64,000 nt of DNA from Actinostola sp. cb2023 (GCA_033675265.1 JAUJYZ010000251.1:257433-321432); one strand, 5' to 3'; positions 32,701 to 44,580 are shown, counted from the first letter of the stretch. Notes: generated by a model not told the origin, from the sequence alone. Made by a program: numbers and translations.

Positions 32701-34676
32701 CCCCCGCAGGAGGGGCGCATTATCTAATACAACGTCATTTTTATGCCACTCACTGATTGTATCTAATACATAGTATTCTGTAAATACCGGTAATATGTCT
32801 GCTTTCCTCTTATGTTGTCTTTCAGTTATTTGTGCCAAACCAAAATTTGAGTTTGTAAACTCAATATTAGAGAGATTTAGCAAACACGACGTGACGTGAG
32901 AACACGACATTAGATGACGAATATATCACATTCGGTCATTGCGTGACTGTCACGGTATACCGTGACAACGTGATGTCTGCATGCAAGTTCACGACTCCAT
33001 TTCACTTGTTTCACATCCTCTCCATGACGTTGAGGACACCAACGGTCGTTTTCAGTTATTCGTCAGCGCGCGTGCCGCCCTCTTTCACGTCGCGTCGTGT
33101 TTGCTTAACCTCTCTATTAATGTAATATATCTGGCCTGAAGAAAACCTCTAGAATTCAAAGCAAGCAAGCTCACATACCACTTGAGTTTTGGATCCTTGG
33201 GACTCACAACAATTATCCAGTCCATTACAGCAACAAATAGAAGCCCAGATTCCAACCCAAAACTCAAGTATTGCGAATATGACTACCATTGAACCCAGAC
33301 CAACACTTGTATCGCATTGACGTTCTGTAGATGCTGTTGTCTGTATATATCTACCATAATATCTATCATAGTATTCGCCATAGGTTCGTTGTTGGGAACA
33401 GGGACGTTCTTGAAGAATGCCTTGAGATATTCCAACGCTGAACATTATGGTCATCACTCCAGCAAAAATAATGGAGACAACACTAAAACCAAGATAGCTT
33501 CCCATCTGGAAAAAAAAGCAAAATGTAAAAAAAACATATTTATATACTCACAGCAAGTTAAATTGTTGTTTTGTCAATTTTCTAGAATATATGTTGCTAC
33601 ATCAAAATGAGGTTTCAATGTGGATATTTTTATCAAATGAGCTTGTGTCACCTGTCACGTGATTTTTTAAATTTTCACTGCAGACAAACGAAAATACCAT
33701 AACTGGAAAGAGCATGCTAAAGTTAGTAAAAGTGGAAAGTTTGAAAGGGAAATAAGTAAATAGGGCAATAGTTACAGGCATTCAAACTTTGCCTTTTTTG
33801 TATGGAAATGTATGTTGGAAGGCAACAGCTTGCCTTCCAAGCGAAAAACCCATACAAATCCTTGTCAAAGCGGGAATATTTGAAAGCCGTTAATTTTTTT
33901 CTTATTTGCTTGATTCTTTTCAAATTTTCAAATTTTACTAATTTTAGTATGCTCTTTCAAGTTATGGTATTTTCGTTTGTCTTCGGTGAAAATTTAAAAA
34001 GTCACGTGACAGGTGTTACACGCCCATTAGTTGTACATGCTTGCCAAGTAAGTAACTTATTAACATGTAATTCTTACCAATGATCCAGATGGCCTATCGG
34101 TATTGGCATAGTCCCTGCTTCCTACTATACCAATCAACCCAGTTAGAGCAATCTAATTAGATAAATAGATTTATGAAGATGTATGGGTGAACATCATTGC
34201 CACCCCTCCCCCTCCCCAGGGTCTTCCCCTTCCCCCTCCCCAGGGTCGGGGGTGCATGGTACCCCGGAGGTGGTACTCGGGTTTTTGAGTGATATATGGG
34301 AAGATTTTTAGCGTATGAATTTCGTATGAATTTGGTGTTTTAGGTGGGTTTTGACGAGTATTTTAGGGAAGATAGATTGGGATTTTGATTGACAAGAATT
34401 CGTAAATTTCGCCGACTGACAAGAACAGTGATCAACAACATCATCATCAACTTTATACCCAAACACCCATCCATATAGCGACTACTGATTCAGTATGGAA
34501 GGCGCTATAATAACACAACTTACCCAAACACCCATCCATATAGCGACAACAGATTCAGTATGGAAGGCATTTTTGTACATCGTAGCTCGATCAGCGATGC
34601 CAAAAATGACGCACAGAGCACCAAGAACAAATTGGGCATTGGCAGAATACCTGGTGTACTTTAGTTTGAAAGCCAT
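29787..34676 (-). CDS. Gene A: four-pass membrane protein, CD20/MS4A-like, five exons
   Basis: Exons on the - strand are 34524-34676, 34078-34152, 33179-33505, 30364-30522 and 29787-29876. All borders are GT-AG and all introns phase 0; the product is 267 residues. Transmembrane segments lie at about 11-29 (FVLGALCVIFGIAD), 42-62 (split by intron 1), 79-107 and 144-168 (VGLGSMVVIFAILEFWVGIW). The loop between segments 3 and 4 is tyrosine-rich and bracketed by Cys112 and Cys140. A Cys cluster (CCC, CC) follows segment 4. The cytosolic tail carries GQVIYIQTEEGPVAHVIT and ends with PPxY-type motifs (LPPY, LPPSYQE) that could bind WW domains. The four-pass layout and TM4-Cys pattern fit the CD20/MS4A family. 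Other four-pass families remain possible. The ligand is unknown. Paralogue of B, C and, more distantly, D. Confidence 0.85.
29934..30137. mobile_element. Foldback MITE (AGACCTCTTTAGCT family), copy 2
   Basis: The ends CAATAGACCTCTTTAGCT and AGCTAAAGAGGTCTATTG are perfect inverses, and the internal ATTGCCCATTTCAAACCATG is mirrored. Same family as 4116-4335. In intron 4 of gene A. Confidence 0.88.
30228..30249 (-). ncRNA. Hammerhead-like ribozyme core, degenerate
   Basis: On the - strand CTGATGA is followed by A, then GACC-GAAG-GGTC (4-bp stem II), then GAAC where a hammerhead needs GAAA. Probably a decayed relative of the better motif at 35519-35552. Confidence 0.3.
30770..31250. repeat. 68-bp tandem repeat, about 7 units
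   Basis: The unit begins ctaactgaactactcattat and contains cctaaggtacactatagcag. The phrase aaggtacac lies at 30814 and 30882 and so on every 68 bp. In intron 3 of gene A. Units are nearly identical, with C/T changes only. Confidence 0.92.
31544..31722. mobile_element. pogo/Tigger-like MITE
   Basis: CAGTAGAACCCCGGTATCTCGA at the left and the inverse (...cgagataacgggggttctac, then tg) at the right, with further internal ttatctcgaac copies. These ends resemble pogo/Tigger-type Tc1/mariner termini (CAGT-GAACC-CG). 179 bp, non-coding. In intron 3 of gene A. Confidence 0.75.
31809..32375. mobile_element. 567-bp near-perfect palindrome
   Basis: Arms 31809-32079 and 32106-32375 are inverse copies, about 270 bp each, around a 26-bp loop (cttctacattatatttatat and flank). 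Only scattered differences are visible. In intron 3 of gene A. No ORF inside. Confidence 0.92.
32430..32455. repeat. Poly(C) tract
   Basis: About 25 consecutive C residues after cccccggt. Confidence 0.85.
32866..33121. mobile_element. MITE with AGAGAG-TTWAGCAAACACGACG ends
   Basis: tagagagatttagcaaacac plus gacg at the left is the inverse of cgtcgtgtttgcttaacctc plus tcta at the right. About 35-bp imperfect TIRs, 256 bp. It ends about 60 bp from the splice donor of gene A exon 3 (33178). Confidence 0.75.
33644..34021. mobile_element. 378-bp foldback element
   Basis: gtgtcacctgtcacgtgatt ... catgctaaagttagtaaaa at the left is the inverse of ttttactaattttagtatg ... gtcacgtgacaggtgttaca at the right, about 90 bp per arm. 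A central smaller hairpin reads ggaaggcaacagcttgccttcc. Fills most of intron 2 of gene A. Confidence 0.85.
34449..34583 (-). repeat. Tandem duplication of the exon 1 end and splice donor in gene A
   Basis: The roughly 46-nt block ccaaacacccatccatatag plus cgac...ttcagtatggaagg occurs at 34449-34500 and again at 34524-34570. The exon-proximal copy has the functional donor GTAAGT. In the distal copy the donor reads GTATAA, and a TAG stop lies between the copies. Gene B has the same duplication at 54042-54160. Confidence 0.85.
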
Positions 34677-35225
34677 GTTACAAAGAAAGCAAGTTGTTTT
34701 TAATACGTACTCTTCGTTCGCGGTTCCGCTTCGATTCAAAACCTCTCGTTCCCAGACACCATTCACACGACTTCCTCCTTGGCCGGGACAAAGCACAGGT
34801 AACCCAGGCTGTGTGCTTGTGAAGAGAACGGTGTGTGAAGAATATATTTACCTCGATATACCGAAAAAATATTGTCACAATAAAGCTTGAAATGTTTTAA
34901 AAGTTAACATAATATTATACTTACCGCCTTGCCTTGATTTCTTGTGGTTTTGTAATGGCCGAGCGGGGGTCTGTGGAAGAGTCTAGGGGAGGGGGGACCT
35001 AAAATCGCCAAAAAACGCTCAAAATCGTAAGAAATCAAGAGGAGACGGTAAGACAAGGCTTTTATTGACAATATTTTGCGAAATAATTTTTCGGTATGTC
35101 GAGGTGAAATACATTCTTCACATACATTCTCTTCACGGTTACCTGTGGACAAAGTGACAAAATTGTGCAACTTGTCGCGCAACATTGTTCAGATTTATAT
35201 CTTGAAGTTGCAGTCAGGTTTACGA

Positions 35226-35601
35226 TACATTATTAAAGGATTGGTGTTTGTCTCTGACTTCTGTTTTTCATATAGACGTTCAGGACATTCTTTTGACTTT
35301 AAAAACATTACAATTGTGGACAGAGAAAAAAACTACCACCAGAGGCTTTTCCTATAAGCGTGGTTCACGGGCCAAGATGCCAACGCAGGGAATGATTGCA
35401 TTCAAATTTCTGAAGTCTACAAGACCATCATGGGACTAAGAAATAAGCGCGCGCAAGGACATCAAGCGCGCGCCGCAAACGTTAAGTATTTCAAAGATCG
35501 CAACGTTTCCGATTAATACTGATGAAGGCCATTGATTAATGGCCGAAACGTCTATATGAAAAACAGAAGTCAGAGACAAACACCAATCCTTTAATAATGT
35601 A
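35226..35601. mobile_element. Inverted repeat, AAAGGATTGGTGTTTGTCTC family
   Basis: tattaaaggattggtgtttg ... ttttcatatagacgtt (35229-35280) is the inverse of aacgtctatatgaaaaacag ... ccaatcctttaata (35547-35599). The right copy is preceded by a hammerhead-like core (35519-35552). This resembles the termini of Penelope-like elements, which is an inference. Confidence 0.6.
35519..35552 (+). ncRNA. Hammerhead ribozyme-like motif
   Basis: CTGATGA (35519-35525), A, then a perfect 6-bp stem II (GGCCAT-tgatta-ATGGCC, 35527-35544), then GAAAC (35545-35549) and GTC (35550-35552). This matches the conserved hammerhead core CUGAUGA / GAAA, and the adjacent GUC is the usual cleavage triplet. Stems I and III were not convincingly found, but Penelope-associated hammerheads are known to have very short stem III. 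Fits the inverted repeat directly downstream. Confidence 0.5.
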
Positions 35602-35610
35602 TTGTTCAGA

Positions 35611-35861
35611 TTGTTGCGGTGCAAGTTGCAGAGCAATGTTTCTCGTATTACCATCGTTCGCGCAACTTGTCGCGCAACAAATTTTCGGTGTTGCAGGTTG
35701 CAAAACTTTGTTGCATGAAGTAGAAAGAGCTTCTACTTTGCGCAACAAAGTTTTGCAACCTGCAACACGAAAATGTGTTGCGCGACAAGTTGCGCGAACG
35801 GCAATGGCAATACGATAAACATTGCTCTGCAACGTAACAATGTTGCGCGACAAGTTGCACG
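35611..35861. mobile_element. Foldback MITE, GCGCAACTTGTCGCGCAAC type
   Basis: The centre, 35655-35801, is a near-perfect palindrome: cgttcgcgcaacttgtcgcg ... cgcgacaagttgcgcgaacg. Outer parts gcaagttgcagagcaatgtt and acattgctctgcaacg are also mirrored. Same vocabulary as 25730-25968 and 8718-8935. Confidence 0.8.
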
Positions 35862-37595
35862 ATTTTGTTGCCCATATTACTGCACCTTTTTAAAATAGAG
35901 ATTTGACAAAAAATACTCTGCTGAGAAAATATAACTTTGAAATTACCTGGTTTCCAATGCCAGATGTGTTGATTTGCCCCCCTCCCACTCGCTTTTCTAA
36001 CCAACTAAAACGTCTGCAAAGGAGGCTAAAGACTATGATCCTTTATAGATTGTTTTGATGTGTCTGGTGTTATACAGTAAAAGGAAATTATATTATTACT
36101 GAATTGGGTTATTTTTTCCTTCCAGAGAAGCTACACATTTAAAAAAATGCTAAGAAATCAATAAATGTGACTTTGGATTAAACTTAGAATCATCGAATGA
36201 AAAAGACAATGAGACAACTTTTCAAATAATTTCAAATAATTATTATTATACCGCATTTTTATTATTTTATTTGACCACTAATGCACCTTGCTGACAAGGG
36301 ACAGCCACATGTATGCATTGAAATGAGCTACATTTCACTTTTATGTGTTACCATGTACGGCAGTGCACAACTCGCAGCACTTCACTTTCTACCAGAAACT
36401 ACTAGTTTTATTAGTACACAGCAGTAATTACTCAGTAATTAACTATGCAAAAACTGACTCTAAATTATGCAACTGATCGTGTCGTATTTCTTTGAAAAGC
36501 GATAATGTTGCTTGTCATAAATGCGCGCAACAAGTTCCGCGGCAGCTTGTTTCAGCAACTGACCACTTGCAATAAGTTGTGCACTACGAACATCAACGCT
36601 TATTATTGCCGATGACACGATCGGTTATTGATTGAATTATGCTTGCGCGTTATGGTTTCGCCTTAAAATCCTTTAAAACATTCCAACTACATGGTTTAAC
36701 TGGCCTGCAGCTTATAGTAAACAATAAGTTATTTCGTTTATAGTACACCAAGTACTTTTTGAAATATGTTACAACATTGGTGACAACGAGCAGGGCCGTA
36801 CATAACCCAAAATTCAAGGAGGGGTAGTACGTATTTAACAACAAAAAATAAATAAAAATAGTATGTGGTACAGTTCTCAGTACTTTTTGGTGTCTCTTTC
36901 GCCTTGCTAGGTCCCCCCCCCCCCCCCCCCCCCATTCCTCCCCTGCCCCTGCCCCTGTGTTGTGTACGGCCCTGACGAAGTTAATGACTTTGTATACTTC
37001 TTAGTACAGCTTCCACTAACATTTCCCCAGCTAAAATAAATAGAGGGTTAGTCTCAACAAAACCGAATTCGCAGCTGTCCGAATCATGTATCAACCCGGC
37101 TGGGCTGGCGACGACATTGGTCAGTCACATCAGAGAAGAAACCCTGAATGGGACAAAAACTGGCGACAAAACATTGCAAGAGAAACATTAATTTTGTCAT
37201 TCAGTACGACCCCTCGGATTTCTTCCCTCTAGAGCCGGTGGTCAGAACTCCTTTTGGGAGTAGGGGGTTCTGGGGTGCAGCTAGGGGCGTGTCAGTGGCG
37301 GATGACTACAGGAACTATCCTACTCTTAGTAGCCGATAGTACAAGGTTGTTCCAGCAATGGAAGGTGATGGCGTGTACTGTACAACGCCAATCTGCTATG
37401 CATAGTATATATAGCAGTAGTTTTATAGTTTATAATCGATGTTTGTAAAGATATCTAGCTACACACTACTGATAAAGTATACTGATGAGGTTTTGAAATC
37501 CACACAGTTCGCGTCTGGTTTTTACTTCAGTGAAATCTTTCATCGAAGTTTCTTTGCCTCAGGCAGACCTAAACATTTTCAAAGACATACAAATT

Positions 37596-38935
37596 TAGTA
37601 TCAGCAAGAGAAAATGAGGTAAGAGAAGGAATCCCTGGTATTGGGCTCTTGACCCATCATGTGCCCCGTTAATTCTATTTTTAGAATCAATCTATCTTTA
37701 GAACGGAACGTCATTGGTCAGATCATATAAGGCGAGGTCGCGCAGGCCGTTACGCACGGTTTTGAAATGAAAAGTCAAAATTGAGGAAGAAAATCTTCTC
37801 AACTTTCTCGAACATTTTACAAATTTTTACTTCGAAAACTCAATAAAGGATTTTACCAAATTATCCTTTTGGGATTTGACTGAAATTATTGTGAATTTGG
37901 GACACTTGAGACGATTCTAAATAGAGGAAAACAGCTTCAGTTTGCCATGTCCTTCGACAGAGAAAACCGACCAAGGAGTCGTTTTGTTGTAGCCGCCGTC
38001 TTGTAGGACTGCAGATGGTTGAATTAAATTTTCATGTCCACAATATGGCTGGTGCTTCAAGGTTTTGGTGATGTTGGCTCTTGTAAAGTTTCCTTCGTGT
38101 TTTCCAACCTGAAAATAACGCTTGGACTTCGTAATTGTTGAATACAAGTGCCGGTAAGACCACATTAACTTTAGAGTTTGTTGTTTTCGTGATTGCTTTG
38201 ACTTTGATCGTTGTGTAGTTTATTTTTGTAGCACCTTAATTTTGCTCAATTCGCCTGAGTATTCGTAAAATCCTTCAATGAATCTTAGATAATTAATTGT
38301 GGCCTTTTCTCAGAGAGTTGACGATATTGTTTCGCTCAGTTTTGTATTTTTATTCAGTGCAGACTTTGCATGTAAACATCATAGAAATCGTGCGACCACT
38401 GCTTTGTTATCTTGGAGCAGAAGCTGTGTAGTCTTTTGCTTTTCTTTTTACTGCGGTTCTCAGTATTATGCGAACTCAGACATTCAAACAGTCGGCTGGA
38501 ACTTGGTTTTTCGCTACCCATCAATCAAATTCAAAACTCAAACGAATTCAAACCGTAAATACATTCTTCGACCAAATGATCCATAATTTAGCTCAAAATC
38601 ATATTTGGTTTCCATTTGGTGGGTCTTCTGACTTATATTTTTAAGTTTAATGATTTTTTATGTCGATTGACGGCAGCGAAAAACCAAGTTCCAGCCGACT
38701 GCTTGAATGTCTGAGTTCGCATAATACTGAGAATCGCAGTAATGGCAAAAAATAAAAAGTTTTTGAAACTGAAAAACCAAGGTAAGGTTGAGTATTTTAA
38801 AATTCTACAAGTCAAGAGCGCGGGCATGGTAACTAAAGCTAAAAATAGCTTCGATCTAAAAATAGAATTAACGGGGCACATGATGGGGTACCAGGGATTC
38901 CTTCTCTTACCTCATTTTCTCTTGGTATCAGATAA
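37596..38935. mobile_element. 1.3-kb element with about 85-bp inverted ends and an inner inverted repeat
   Basis: gcaagagaaaatgaggtaag ... ggggcacat-type sequence at 37604-37690 is mirrored at 38850-38930 (gaattaacggggcacatgat ... cttacctcattttctcttgg). An inner pair of about 88 bp (38438-38525 and 38664-38752) contains gcggttctcagtattatgcg and its inverse. No transposase-like ORF seen. Confidence 0.7.
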
Positions 38936-39278
38936 TGCATTTATATTATTAATAGCTAGATTCTACAGGCCTAATAAAGTCAACGCCATAAGACTGAACC
39001 ACATCCGGGAACCTTGATATTTCCCGCCTTTTATATTTGATGTTGCGGGACGCGCACCAATCTTCTTCAGAGCCAACTACTCCAAAAATAAAACGTTCAG
39101 TCGAGAAAGTGAATGAATAAAAAACCCAAAAGAGAACAAGAAAAGCAAATTGTACAATAATGTTCTCATTGTTTTCTCATTGTTAACGAAGAAGGGAAGA
39201 TGCATGGGGAAAACGACAGTGAAGACGCGTTGCAGGATGCACAAGAAACGTAAGAACTGTAGAAGACTACGAGTCTTG

Positions 39279-41330
39279 ACCATAGGCAGCCCAACCATTG
39301 TTTTTGAGGCTACTAATAATAAATACAAATATATTTGTATGCGCGCGTCTTTTTTTTATGGGTTTCCTGTGGTAGAGCGCGCGCGCGCGCGCAATACTTA
39401 TTATATTGGGCTTCCTGTGTTGAGTAAGGTAAAATGTTGGGATCCCTGTGTACGCCGTACGGGACGCGCCCGCAGCAATGTGTATATTTACACAAGGTAT
39501 GAAACTCGGTCACGTGACAAATACGTTTTTGCCCCTAATCTTTGTCAATATGATGTGATAATTCAATTTTTCTTCGAATAACTAAACTTTACCGTATTCT
39601 CTAAACACTTCATAAGTTTCAGTCGTGTAACTTCACCGTATGCTGTGAAATTTTAATTTTGACATTTTGCGCCTCATGGACCGATGTGTGCCGCACTTTT
39701 CTGGTGCACTTTTCCGTGAAACATTCGGATTTTACCTTCGAGATGACATCGGCCAGCGCTCGGCAAATGTGAATTGTGCTCTTTTTTGCAAGTCTTAATA
39801 TTTATATTTTCACTAAACATAAGTCAAAACATCTACAATATACTTTATTTGTTTTCTGTTTTGACTTTTATAAAGTATTTGTATTGTGTTTTGATTTTTA
39901 TCGATTAAAATGCTTTAAAATTGAGGTATTGTGTTTTATAAATGCAGAATAGTCTCAATATTTAGTACTGTACAACACATTTTTGCTATCAGTGCTTATA
40001 AACAAAATGACAAACAAACGCATTTATTTCAACAATCAGTTGAAATAAGTTTACTAGCTTTTTACATAAGCTTACTGTTTTGCCGTTCTTTCTGTACAAT
40101 TCATTCACTACAGTTGATCAGTATTACTATGGATATTTTTCGTATTTAAAAATACGACATTAATAAATATTATGCATGTCGATCATCACAATCGACGAAG
40201 AGTTGTGAATGAAGAACAAACATCGGAGTGCCAAAAGCTTACTTACGTTCTTCCGTGAACCGTATTTAAAATTACTCTGTATTTCTCTCAGATGATAGTA
40301 TTTGCTAAATGTGTTGTGCTATTTCAATGACAATAATGAACAACTGTTAATGTTTTAGTTCACGGCTGCTTCACGAGTCCATCGCCATTCATCATGACTC
40401 CTTCCGATGTCAGCGAATTTGAGTTCGTCTATATTTTTGCTTCAGATGGTTTATGCTGTGTTGGCGTTCCGGCTTGTGTTTTAAGAAGTACTGTAAGAAA
40501 GCACAAAATAACGTAGATGAGAGAGTCATAATGTTTTTTAAAAACAAATAAAGTACTAGATTCTTTGTTGAACTTGACTAAAGTGTATTTCACTGACAAC
40601 TGTACACAAGTCAAATAGCTCGGTCATAATTTATGAAAAATAACTGAAGCAGCCCTTCTCAGTGTAGGCAAGTCCTTTTATGTCTTTTATTAGAGAACAG
40701 TTAGAGCAAAAACTACTAAAATCTCAAGAAAATACTTCAGAAAATATATTTAGTTCAGCTTACTTTTCAACAAAACTTTCGGTGTGTCGAGCAAAACATG
40801 CAATTCTCCACCATTCAAAATGAAAAAGGACTACTTTAAAACCGTCGAATTTCTTCTAAAGTTACTTAAAGTTGACATGAATTGTGAACTTCTAAACTTA
40901 CCATGGATAAGGAATAGAATCCAGACGTTTACACCGAAAAAATCATGTTTAGTTTCATCAACTTCTCCGCCATTTTTCAAAACTTCAGCGACTTCACCCT
41001 GGGTACCCCCCACGGGCCTGTAGCGTACGACGACTTCGGCTCTTCGGCTCACGGAAAAGTGCACCAGAAAAGAGCGGCGCACATCAGGCCATGATACGCC
41101 ATCAGTTTCATACCTTGTGTAAATACACATTGCTGCGGGCGCGTCCCGCAGGACGTACACAGGGATCCCAACATTATACCTTACTCAACGCAGGAAGCCC
41201 AATATATATAATAAGTATTGCGCGCGCGCGCGCTCTACCACAGGAAACCCATAAAAAAAGACGCGCGCATACAAATATATTTTTATTTATTATTAGTAGC
41301 CTCAAAAACAATGGTTGGGCTGCCTATGGT
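39279..41330. mobile_element. 2.05-kb inverted duplication of a CACAGG-CCCA box element
   Basis: Arms 39279-39506 and 41104-41330 are inverse copies, with the first continuing after an interruption (about 39665-39727 with 41045-41090, cttttctggtgcacttttcc). Each arm holds ccataggcagcccaaccatt, then inverted boxes gggtttcctgtgg, ttgggcttcctgtg and ttgggatccctgtg, plus a (GC)n run. The 1.5-kb middle has no recognisable gene. Lies between genes A and B. Confidence 0.8.
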
Positions 41331-41759
41331 CTTGACCGAAGCACAACTGAAGCAAGTCCGAGGAAATGTACAGTTCTCAACCCTAAACTCTCTTATCGTA
41401 CAGTTAACTTTGTTTTCACACCAGAGTTCAATCTAGAACCTGTAGAACGTGCGGCAAAATTCGTGATTCAGTTATTTTTTATTTTTTTCACAGAAAAGGC
41501 ACAGTTTGTTTTAAGGCTAGTCTTTTACCTCATTTATTAATTAACTTATTTTTATTCAACAGATCAAGATATCAAAACATCTAACAAACTCAAGATGTGC
41601 GTTGTTGTTTTCCTATTATTACCCTTGATCAGAAATGTATGGAAGATATATCTTTATAAGCTTATTATTCGATCCATTTCTTACCACAAAGTTAAAGATA
41701 GTTTCTAAACATGACATATTCAAAGGTTAGTAACAATCTGTTCGCTATGAACTGGATAC

Positions 41760-42306
41760 TTACACGAAATAACTTGGAGGCATGTCTTTGGTTTCAACTT
41801 GCTGTTGAGAAACACCACCAGCAGCATATGGGGTTGGATACACAACCTGAACAATAACAGTAAAATAACTACAAATACATGTATATGATATCCATCCACA
41901 TTATGCCCTGGGGCTTTATATACAAGTTCGTTTATAAACGAGGGGGGGGGGGGGGGCTTTTAACCAGAATATAAAAAAACGTTTCAAAATCAGCTGATAA
42001 GATAAGTTGAGACGGCATAGCAGTATCAAAATACGTTTTAAATCTACTGGTCTTTATTTAAAATTTACAATAAACTCATGATAATTTCAATATTGGGAAA
42101 AAATTCAAAACTGTAACTTGTTCCACAATCTGTCCTAATTTTCAATTTGAAGTTATACCGTGTTCTGTGAAAATGCTCAAGGAAACAAGAAAACGTATAC
42201 CCGGGGGGCTTATAACCGGGGGGGGGGGGGGGGGGGGGGTGACTTATAACTGGCATCTTGGTTTTGTTTGAAAGTATATGGGTCTATTACCGGGGGGCTT
42301 ATAAAT

Positions 42307-42353
<47 letters not shown>

Positions 42354-44549
42354 GCTTGTAAGTGGCAGTTTACGGTATACTACTGAAGCGTGACACTTAA
42401 ATTTACAAAGCTCTTTCAGATAAACTCCAGTCTAGCTGTCAATCAAACTGAAGCTTTGGCTAAAGCCTGACACACCCATGTTTTTTTTATTGACATTCAA
42501 CTTTTCAATAGACCTTTTTACCGATACGGTGGCCATTTTGGATTCTATTGTTTTGGCTAATACATTATGGGATGCTCAGGGTGCAAATGACCCAAAAACT
42601 GTACAGTGTGGAGTCGCGTCAATATATGATATTTCTATTTCACTCTAACCGTATAGTGTTGTATAACTTACTAGAGTGCAAACACTAAAACCGTGAAACA
42701 GTACAAAGTACTTAGTGCTAAATAGCACCAATGAAACAATAGAAAACAAAAGACATTGTGTTTGCACTCTATCTACGTGTGTTGTGTATAACTGTTGTAT
42801 AATTTTGTACAAATTAATTGCTTTAAATTAAGTTTTCATAGTTTTTCATGGCCAAATAGTTACTAGCTTGCACCCTGGTCATCACATAATTCAATATGGC
42901 TGCCGTATTGGTAAAAAGATCTATTGAGACAACATCATTGGAAGGTCGCACTTGAATAGTAATGGTAGTTATATATACACCTATTTCAAATAACGTTGTC
43001 GCGTTCAAAGCAACAAGCGTCAAGCCAAGACCGAAGTGCATGCTGGTCTTGTGTTGGCAAATTATTTAAATCAGACCTATTTTCTTATAGAAACAATTGT
43101 GATTTAAATAATTGCCAACACAAAACCAGCATTCACTTCGGTCTTGGCTTGACGCTTGTTGCTTTTAACGTGACAACGTTATTTGAAATATAGCACACCT
43201 GTGGTGCAGGTGAAGGATTCATCATCATTTGCTGGCTTTGAACTTGCATAGGAGCCTGGCCTGGGTTCATTACCAGAGGACTTGTAGTCATAGCTGGGAC
43301 AGCGATAGGAACCCCATTAGCACCCTGGGTCATGACATATGCAACAGGACCATGTTGGGTCTGGATGTAGATTACTTGTCCCTAACAGAACAAAATATAT
43401 TCCTATAGATCATGTTTAAATAGTAACTATGGGATATTTTAAATCAAATTTGGTATATATGTACATGAGCTCTAGATGAAGATAAATGGTAGAAGATTTG
43501 AAGAAGATATATGCTTACCACAATCCTGGATAATCGACATGTTCAAGATCGTGGGAACCCCCCTAACATCTCCAACCCCCCGTAACACCCCCTCTCCCCC
43601 TTGACAATGTTGCTCATGTCTTTCGTGCACCCAGACACACCTCTCCGACCCACATTGACAAGGGGGAGGGGGGAAGAATTAAAAATGTATTGTCGTTTAA
43701 AAGAAAAAGAAAAAAAAAAAAGAAAAATTCCCAACAGGTTTTGTAAATGATTGCAGTTTACCAGGGCACCCAATATTGCAGTAGCTGCAGGGTTCACTAT
43801 AAGTATTTGTTTTAAACACCCCAAAATAAGTATTTCTAAATTGAACTGAACCATCATCCTGAGATTTAACAGATTTAAGTTTGATTTGGAGTATGTGGCA
43901 CACAAGCTATTCTGGGATACTTAACAGTATTCATTTTATACTTATTGTTACACTATGTAATGGTTTAACTTATTACACCTACGATTTCATGAATACAGTA
44001 CATGTACATCACTGATGGTTCTTATTTATTTCTACAGTTATTAGGGACACACAACTGAGCTAATTACATACCATTTGAGGCTGTTGTCTTTGGGTCTCAC
44101 AGCATCCAACAGAACAGCAACAAATAGAAGCCCAGATTCCAACTCCAAACTCAATTATTGCAAATATGATAATCATGGAGCCCAGACCAACACTGATATT
44201 GCATTGATGTTCCATTGATATAGGTGCAGGCCATGTGGTACTATAATAATAATAATCATGATGCCCACCATTTGTATTCTGGGAACAAGGTTGACCTCGG
44301 AGAATGAATGCAGATACACCAATGCTGTACATTATGATTAACACACCAGCAAACACAATGGAGACAACGGTAAAACCCAGATATGTTCCAATCTAGAAAA
44401 GAAATGCAAAGGAAATTAACAAATTATTGTGATCACAACTATAATAGTTCTTGCTTTATTTCATCAACCAATTTATCATAATGTTAGACAAACATTGCAA
44501 TATATACATAGGGTTGTCGCTAGGATTTTGAGTAGCAGGATCTTCTTCT

Positions 44550-44580
<31 letters not shown>

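Larger units (their letters stand above)
34677..37595. other. Intergenic region upstream of gene A
   Basis: Presumed promoter region of gene A (from 34677 upward) plus repeats listed separately. No CDS supported. A hairpin (cttaccgccttgccttgatt ... gaaatcaagaggagacggtaag) lies at about 34921-35056, and poly(C) at about 36910-36933. Confidence 0.4.
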
